This document shows positions 57,141 through 64,000 of a stretch of DNA of 64,000 nt, piece after piece; within the stretch, counting starts at the first letter, position 1, and each line of letters begins with the position of its first letter. A model generated the notes under the pieces. It searched no databases. It was not told where the DNA came from and saw only the letters and a list, made by a program, of their open reading frames with translations. The DNA comes from Voacanga thouarsii (lineage: Eukaryota > Streptophyta > Magnoliopsida > Gentianales > Apocynaceae): assembly GCA_026120185.1 (NCBI GenBank), contig JANUWF010001179.1:1343501-1407500 (forward strand). Reading direction: 5' to 3'. The translations under genes were made by a program, and so were the position numbers.

Positions 57141-58007
57141 TGATGTGTTTGGATTTGGGTATAAAAAATCATATAAAAATAAACACATTCCCAATCAAGT
57201 TAAATTAAAATGTCAAACCCAAACTACATATATGAGCAAGCGTACTCATCATTAACTGAACATAGGGTTCAAACGAGTGTCGATCCTCAAGAAACAAGTA
57301 GACATTAATCACTTTTCTTTCATTATTTAACCAACTCGATAAAGTGAAAAAGAAATAAAATAAAACAAACAAAAATAAAAAAACAAAAATATATACATGT
57401 CCAGGATGGAGAAGTATATAATTCAAACCATTGTTTAGACAACAATGATCTTAAAGTACCCAACTTTTATCATAACCAATTATTCGCTTGGCATCATGAA
57501 GGATTAAAGTAGACTTACTTCTTTCCCAATCCATGAATCCTTATCTTTTAGATAACTTAGCATTACATACTCTGTCTCAACCAGTTTTACCCAAAAGATG
57601 CATTAAACACAATCATTTGATTGAATTTTCATACTCTGACAAACTTAAAACATGAAATTAACCAATGAATCCATACTCTAGCAGACATCAATTAACCTTT
57701 AATTACCAGTTCTTAGCAATTAACACCTTTCCCAAGCAACTTAAGAGACAACAAATATAAAATTAATCAAATTGAAACCTCCATCAACCCATTTTCCTAA
57801 GTAAGTTAATGGAAAGAAACAACCAATCAATCTCTTAATCAATCCAAGTAATTAAATACCAAGAATAACAATCAATTAATCAAAAGATCAAACAACTCTA
57901 AAAACCATGAATACCTAAAACAATGTCAAATTATAATAAAACAATTAACATATCATTATTCAAGAAAAAGAAAACAAATGAAAGAAATAGATACTCATAG
58001 ACAAGTC
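57141..58007 (-). mobile_element. 3' piece of an Athila-like LTR in opposite orientation
   Basis: Begins exactly at an LTR terminus (TGATGTGTTTGGATTTGGG) and matches 1541-2410 in the same window orientation. It is cut at 58007 by the copia LTR. Its outer end lies flush against the previous LTR piece, so it is probably an element of the same family inserted into it. Confidence 0.82.
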
Positions 58008-60036
58008 TGTTGGATTGTATGCCCTCTTAGACTAGGTTTCTGATGTAAAATCAAATATTTTAATAAAAGAATTTATTTTCAGAATTTGTTTGTGAATTTA
58101 CTTTTTTGTTTGTGCACAATTTTCGTTTGGAACAGACCCATTGTGTTTAAATAAGTGATCCATGTGAATGGTGGTTTTTCACAGTAAGGTATGGATCACG
58201 GGTTATTTAACACATAAACATTTGTTCTTAACCTATTGATGAGACTGGGAACCTCATCATGTTTAGGTTATTATGTTATGAATTCCAAATGGGGAATGGC
58301 TTACCTTTAGCCAGTGAGTAGTCCACTCACTTCATGACATAAGCGTATTTCGAATACGTAGGACAGGACCTGTAGTAGTGGTTTCTAAAAGTACTATATG
58401 ATAGAGACCTAGACTACTACCGCTATAGCGTGGACTAGTACTCTACGACTTGCGTATGAGTTGGTGGTCTGGCGAAGCTGGAAGCATATACTTTGATTTG
58501 CTATAATTGAGGTTCTATCGTAGGGCCAATATACTTGCATGTTGGGTATGTGTGACTAGTTAGTTAAGGCAGACTTGTACAAGATAGTTTTTGCACTATA
58601 TCGCCCCTTGTGGTTGTCCGAATGGTCTAAAATGTCCAGGGCCCTGGGAAACATGATTTGGATGTTTGCTTTAGGGTAGCTCCCTTGGAAAGCAAAAACA
58701 CTCCAGGAAGTCGTGGATCATTGGACTAGAAGCCTAAGGATGGTAGATGTCATTTAGAGGGGTGTTAGTACACTTCTTTCTCTCTAAATGTATAGCGATG
58801 TGTAGAGGGGTATTTTAGTCATTTCACCTATAGGTCGGAGACTTTGCTAATGCAACATTGTCCTTGGGGTCAATATTTCCTCATGGTGATATTAAGAAAT
58901 ATTTAAAATGCAAAATACAGCTATTTATATTGCAGGGGTATTTTGGTCATTTTAGCAGCCAAGGCGATGGGTCTTTTTGGTCCTCGGAATAGCCCGTAAG
59001 TCCTAACTATTTATTGGGTTGAGGAATTGGTCTCAGTACAAGAGGATTTGATTTTATTTGATTTTATTTGATTTTATTCAGGATGTCTAATTTATTATTA
59101 GACTGGAATAAAATAAATAAACAAAATAAAATAGGAGTTGAGAGAAATTAATTATCTAATTTAATTTGTTAATTAATTATTCGGGGCCTAGGTCCAGTAT
59201 GAATAATTAGGAAATTAACCTGGGCTTAAACTAGGGGAAATAATTAATGTTTAATTATTTATTGGGTTATTTATATAAGCCCAAGAAATAAATAATTAAA
59301 GATTAATTATTTTGGTTCATTTGGGCTCATTAATTATTTATTGGGTTATTTATATAAGCCCAGGAAATAAATAATTAATGTTTATTATTTTGGGCCTTTT
59401 GGGTCCAAGAAAAATAATAAATATTTTTCTGGCCCAATAGCTTGGACCTTAGGGTTTTTTTCAATACGGTTAAGATGAGTTTAGGATTAGGCCAAACTGA
59501 TTCTCAGGATAATATCCGGGTGTTTTGAAATCCCGGGGATATGTTTATCAGATAATGAGAAACCCATTTTTGGCTAACTAATAAACTAGTCTCTGGTAGA
59601 AAATAAACCCTAATCTCCCTAACCTTACAGAGAACTCACGTCTCTCTCTCTGCTCTCTCTCACGTCTCCTTTTTCTTGTTGTTCTTCTTGGACATTGCTA
59701 ACCAATAGCAAGTGAACCAAGGGGAATTGAGACTGTTCCTCTTCACCATAGTGTTCACCGACTAGAGTATAGGTAGAGGAATATTCCGAGAGCTGGAAAG
59801 CTTGGCGTTGATGCAAACAAGGCGAAGTAGGAGGCTAGCGGGTGTTCAACCGGAAGCTTCTTCAAGTGGGCGAAGCGAGGCGATTCCAATCGTTCAATCC
59901 GCTCCTACTCAACCTAGAAGGGTTAAGGAGCGCATAGGTATGATCTTCACGCTTCCATATAACCTCCAAGGCTTGCGGTTTATTTTTCTCTCCATTTTTT
60001 TAAACCGTGCATGCTCCCCTGTTTCCGTCTCCCTCA
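58008..60036 (+). repeat. 5' LTR, about 2.03 kb
   Basis: Starts TGTTGGATTGTATGCCCTC and ends TCTCCCTCA. It contains two copies of a TTATTGGGTTATTTATATAA/AATAAATAATTAA module (about 59265 and 59338), a TCTCTCTC tract at 59640 and a short basic ORF from 59811. Confidence 0.88.
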
Positions 60037-60039
60037 ATG

Positions 60040-60052
60040 TGGTATCAGAGCC
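60040..60052 (+). other. Primer-binding site, initiator tRNA-Met
   Basis: TGGTATCAGAGCC, perfect, three bases after the LTR end. Confidence 0.93.
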
Positions 60053-60958
60053 ACTGGTTTTTCATCAATATAGGGAGCAGGTAGTTAATAAAAATGGAGA
60101 AGATGATTATACCTGTGATCCTTCGCTATTTTGGTATGGGATAGGCTTGATGTAAGCTTCACAGTGGAAGCATAGGACCCTCTGTAAAATTTTTTTTTTT
60201 TGGCTTTGAAGTTTAATCGTGTAAACCCAATTTTAATGGGTATAGGCGGTTGTGTTTTTGTTTTGGATGTTTTTTGTAAGTAAATATGTCCAAAGAAGCC
60301 AAAGAAGACTGCAAAAGTCGAAGAAAATATGCTCTGCAAGTCGCGCGCGAAACAGAAGAAAAAATGAAGAAGGAGGCACTGTTCATAAGCCGTTGAAGCC
60401 GAGCCTCCACTGTTTCTGTGTCAGGAGCCGCGTTCCTCCAGCTGCTGGAGCCGAGCCATGACTGTAGCAATTGAGCCGAATGCAATTGAAATGTTGCAAT
60501 TCAATTGCAACAGTTTCGGGTCATGCGCGGGTCATCAGGTGAGCTCGCAGGTCGTGCGCTGAGTGGAGCTGGGCGCGGGTCAGCGGGCGGGCTAAAGGGT
60601 GGGCGGGCTGATCCACGGGCTGCTGAGAAGGCGATCCGGTGTGGCGCGGTGCACCGCGGTCTCGGTGGACCGCAGGCCATGCGGGCGCGGATCTGGTGCG
60701 TCCGGTGCAGTGGACCGCCGCTATTTTTGCAATTTTTTTTCTTTTTTGTTTTGGGTCCCATACCAGGCGAAGTTAATATTTTTGCAATATTTTATATTCT
60801 TGGAATATATTTGCATGAAAAATATTAGTAAGGGATTTTAGGATTAAACAAGATCATTAATTAATTAATTGATGTGTTTAATTCTATTATTTGGGCACTT
60901 AGATTTAAAAAATAGAAAAGCATGAAAACGTTTACTGTTTTGAGCATGCTATTTTTTT
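60053..60958 (+). other. Leader with a GC-rich island
   Basis: No gag. A GC-rich island at about 60400-60715 (GCGGGCGGGC, GTGCACCGCGG) stands out in AT-rich DNA. Long open frames on both strands (for example 60505-60828) follow from this composition. The 3' part (60800-60955) matches the leader of the 46-55 kb copia element. Confidence 0.7.
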
Positions 60959-62418
60959 TGTACAAGATAGTTTCTACACTATATCGCCCATTGTGGTTGT
61001 TCGAATGTTCTAAAATGTCCAGGGCCTTGGGAAACATGACTTGGACGTTTGATTTAGGGTAGCTCCCTTGGAAAGCGGAAATACTCCAGGAAGTCGTAGA
61101 TCATTGGACTAGAAGTCTAAGGATGGTAGATGTCATTTAGAGGGGTGTTAGTACACTTCTTCCTCTCAAAATATACGGCGATGTGTAGAGGGGTATTTTA
61201 GTCATTTCACCTGTAGGTCGGAGACTTTGCTAATGCAGAATTGTCCTTGGGGTTAATATTTCCTTATGGTGATATTAGGAAATATTTAAAATGTAAAATA
61301 CAGCTATTTATATAGTAGGGGTATTTTGGTCATTTTGGCAGCCAAGGCGAAGTGTTTTTTTTTGTCCTCGAAATAGCCCGTAAGTCCTAACTAATTTTGG
61401 GTTGAGGAATTGGTTTCAGTTCAAGAGGATTTTATTTTATTTTATTTTATTTTATTCAGGAAGTCTAATTTATTATTGGATTGGAATTAAATAAATAAAT
61501 AAATTAAAATAGGAGTTGAGAGAAATTTAATTATCTAGTTTAATTGTTTAATTAATTATTCAGGGCCTAGGTCCAGTATGAATAATTAAGAAATTAACCT
61601 GGGCTTAAATTAGGGGAAATAATTAACGTTTAATTATTTATTGGGTTATTTATATAAGCCCAAGAAATAAATAATTAAAGATTAATTATTTTGGTTCATT
61701 TGGGCTCATTAATTATTTATTGGGTTGTTTATATAAGCCTAGAAAATAAATAATTAATGTTTATTATTTTGGGCCATTTAGGTCCAAGAAAAATAATAAA
61801 TATTTTTCTAGCCCAATAGCTTGGACCTTAGAGTTTTTTCCAGATACGGTTAAGAGGAGTTTAGGGTTAAGCCAAACTGATTCTCAGGATAACATCCGGG
61901 TGTTTTGAAATCCCGGGGATATGTTTATCAAATAATGAGAAACCCATTTTTGGCTAACTAATAAACTAGTCTCTGGTAGAAAATAAACCCTAATCTCCTT
62001 AACCTTACAGAGAACTCACGTCTCTCTCTCTGCTCTCTCTCATGTCTCCCTTTTCTTGTTGTTCTTCTTGGACTTTGCTAACTAATAGCAAGTGAACCAA
62101 GGGGAATTGAGACTGTTCCTCTTCACCATAGTGTTCACCGACTAGAGTATAGGCAGGGGAAAATTCTGAGAGCTGGAAAGCTTAGCGTTGATGCAAATAA
62201 GGCGAAGTAGGAGGCTAGTGGGTGTTCAACCGGAAGCTTCTTCAAGTGGGCGAAGCGAGGCGATTCCAGTCATTCAATCCGCTCCTACTCAACCTAGAAG
62301 GGTTAAGGAGCGCAAATGTATGATCTTTACACTTTTGTATGGCCTTTAAGGATTGGTTTTATTTTTCTCTATTTTTTTCTTGTAACCAGTGCATGCTCCC
62401 CTGTTTTCGTCTCCCTCA
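60959..62418 (+). repeat. Truncated 3' LTR
   Basis: Matches 58575-60036 from TTGTACAAGATAG to the end CTCCCTCA. Confidence 0.88.
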
Positions 62419-63087
62419 TACAACACGCTACAACTCAACATTTAGGCACGGAAACAATTATCTGCGTATTGTTATTCCTTGAAAAAACATGCTAATGCAC
62501 CACACCATAGTCATAATTCTTCTTTATGTATGGGAAAAATCTCAGATAGGTTGATGTATCTCCTGTCAATCAAATCAGCCACAAAACTAAATTAGATGGA
62601 AACTGTAGAACCAATGAAAATAGCTTAAAAAAATACAATGATTTCTCGTAGATATCGATTAAACAAAATCAAAAATAATTCTCATAATGAAATTATTACC
62701 AACCTCAGATCAAACAGCTACAGAACAACTAAGCACTCTAAAAAATACAATGATTTCTTGTAGATATCAATTTAAACTAAATCAACAATAATTCTATATC
62801 TTGACAAAATACTAAGCAAGTAGTGTCTTAAAATGGAATCTTTGCAAGCATTCCTCTGGAGAGTCCTCAAGACTTAGATCTTTTTTAAGAAGCCCTTGGA
62901 TTCATAATAGTTATATGTCAACTCATATAAGTTCCCTATTGTAAGCACAAAGGGCACTGCCATAGCTTTAACATGTCAAATTTAAGGCACATTTTAATTT
63001 TCTTTTCCCTTTTCTTTCTGTTTTTGGATACATTATTAGGCCTAAAGTTCCATCATCCCATTTCAATTGCAAAGTGACTATGAGGTT
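62419..63087. other. Host-like sequence, probably downstream region of the minus-strand gene
   Basis: AT-rich, no transposon hallmarks. A near-identical stretch of about 35 bases, AAAAATACAATGATTTCTYG and following TAGATATC, occurs twice (about 62628 and 62740). Confidence 0.5.
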
Positions 63088-63287
63088 TCATGAATTCAGT
63101 TTCTTATATCCAAAAGGAGTAGGAATCCCGTCACCTAAAGAGCAACTATGAACTGCAGAGCCAAGCTGGAATGAAGACTCGAGCTTTACACCATTAAGAA
63201 CAATACATTTCATAGAAGACTCAGAGGAGCCATCTAAAATTCTTGGCCTTGAATCTGAGGCTTCCAATTTGTATGAAGGAGAAAATG
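63088..63287 (-). CDS. Terminal exon of an unrecognised protein-coding gene
   Basis: On the minus strand, a long pyrimidine tract and CTTCTGCAG (acceptor at 63288-63289) lead into an open stretch ending with TGA at 63088-63090. Its translation includes FSPSYKLEASDSRPRILDGS, MKCIVLNGVKLESSFQLGSA and GDGIPTPFGYKKLNS. Base composition and codon choice differ from the surrounding AT-rich DNA. The stretch is Ser-rich and soluble-looking. I do not recognise the family. Upstream exons would lie beyond 63288 and probably beyond the window. No defect is visible, so this may be the one live gene here. Confidence 0.6.
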
Positions 63288-64000
63288 CTGCAGAAGGGGG
63301 AAAGGGGGAAAAAAAAAGTCTTTTTAAAGAGAAGAGATACTATGAGTACATAATGTAAAAACAAAAAGTATCATATCTGACAATTATTCTAAAAAAGAAC
63401 AGGCAATTAAAAAGATCAGAAAAAGAATGAACAACCATCTGCTAGAGTAATTGATTTACCAATTCAAATGTGTTTACTTGTTTAAACATCATAGAAGAAC
63501 ATGCCAATGTGTAAAAGAGATAAATTATACATTCTCAAAAAAGTCTCTATATAGAGGCATAGTTAAGCAGACATTAGAATTCCAACCACTAATTATAATA
63601 TTGAAATGATAATATCAAGGAATAGCATCAAGTACTTGCATATCCATGAGCTGAAGTTTGATTTAACAATGAGCAAGATTGTGCTTCACGCTTTTAAGAT
63701 TGGCAAGTAATTAAATTTTTGAACATGTAAAAAGTGACTAAGAGTGACAAATATGTTTCTTGATGCATAAATCTTTTTTCCTGCATTTAAAAACTGGTCC
63801 TAGTAAAAGCTCAGTTTAAAATCTTGACAATGGCATTTCCTTAAGTCAAGTCCTGGTTGCAATCAATTTTATAGGTCCAAGAACAGCCACAAATACTGGA
63901 AAAGACCTCTGTGCTGCGACCTTTGAAAGATCATCTCAATTAGTGTCGAAGTAAGTTGTCAGAGGAAATGGTCAAGTGTATGGCCGTAGTTTTTTGCTGG
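63288..64000. other. Probable intron sequence of the right-edge gene
   Basis: AT-rich. One minus-strand open stretch at about 63838-63925 reads DLSKVAAQRSFPVFVAVLG and onward until TGA; it lacks clear splice bounds, so I do not call it an exon. Confidence 0.35.

Larger units (their letters stand above)
58008..62418 (+). mobile_element. Copia remnant: LTR, leader and truncated second LTR
   Basis: LTR 58008-60036, primer site 60040-60052, leader to about 60958, then a second copy of the LTR lacking its first 568 or so bases (60959-62418). All coding sequence is gone. The joint lies in TTGTAC, present both in the leader and in the LTR. The flanks (AAGTC left, TACAA right) do not match, and the interrupted Athila-like LTR does not resume on the right, so a larger deletion or exchange has occurred. 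Confidence 0.85.

Noticed and set aside
60501..60841. Overlapping long frames on both strands
   Set aside because: GC-rich leader of a dead copia remnant; GC content suppresses stops in several frames at once.
63838..63925. Second exon of the right-edge gene (minus strand)
   Set aside because: Open for about 29 codons but no convincing acceptor or donor; left as a note.

Overview
The window looks like heterochromatin-like, AT-rich nuclear DNA from a flowering plant, most likely a eudicot. Almost everything in it is LTR retrotransposon, nested up to three levels deep. Host-gene material is limited to a broken acidic ribosomal protein P1 gene, a decayed fragment resembling a plant kinase with MIB/HERC2-type repeats, one doubtful exon-like stretch, and the last exon of an unrecognised minus-strand gene at the right edge. 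I see no intact transposon coding capacity, no rRNA, no CRISPR and no prokaryotic signal.

Layout. 1-2982: end of an Athila-like Ty3/gypsy element read on the minus strand (protease, gag end, tRNA-Asp-type primer site, LTR). 3452-13060: a solo LTR of the same TGATAGGG...GCATCA family (site duplication TTACA), split by a short-LTR Ty1/copia element (5089-12749, duplication ATTCA), which is itself split by a 3.2-kb solo LTR (5992-9158, duplication TTATA). The copia element carries its gag-protease block upside down. 14449-29853: a non-autonomous Athila-like element (duplication ATAGT) with a deleted primer site and a 178-codon ORF of unknown function; its right LTR is split by a complete but dead copia element (19151-28832, duplication TCTAC). 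About 30.3 kb: kinase-like pseudogene fragment.

31429-55616: a decayed Ty3/gypsy element on the minus strand, whose parts are pushed apart by four insertions: a 196-bp insert (34200-34395); an LTR (34862-40535) holding a 4.2-kb solo LTR (36137-40366, duplication GTAAT); a TG...CA element with roughly 660-bp terminal inverted repeats (40709-43916, duplication CCATG); and a dead minus-strand copia element (46139-55340). 55752-56464: P1 pseudogene with a 135-bp TTA microsatellite. 56732-58007: two Athila-like LTR pieces head to head. 58008-62418: a copia remnant keeping one LTR, its leader and a truncated second LTR. 62419-64000: host sequence with a good terminal exon on the minus strand.

How the parts relate. 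The nesting gives a relative order of events, and target-site duplications or reading-frame continuity across insertions confirm most joints. Polymerase genes are broken mainly by transitions that turn Trp, Arg or Gln codons into stops and change catalytic Asp/Glu, as expected for long-methylated silent elements. The features least explained by ordinary nesting are the inverted-repeat element at 40.7-43.9 kb, the inverted gag block, the tRNA-like fold inside the large LTRs, and the 31-bp perfect palindrome at about 40.0 kb. Family names are from memory of motifs; no searches were run.
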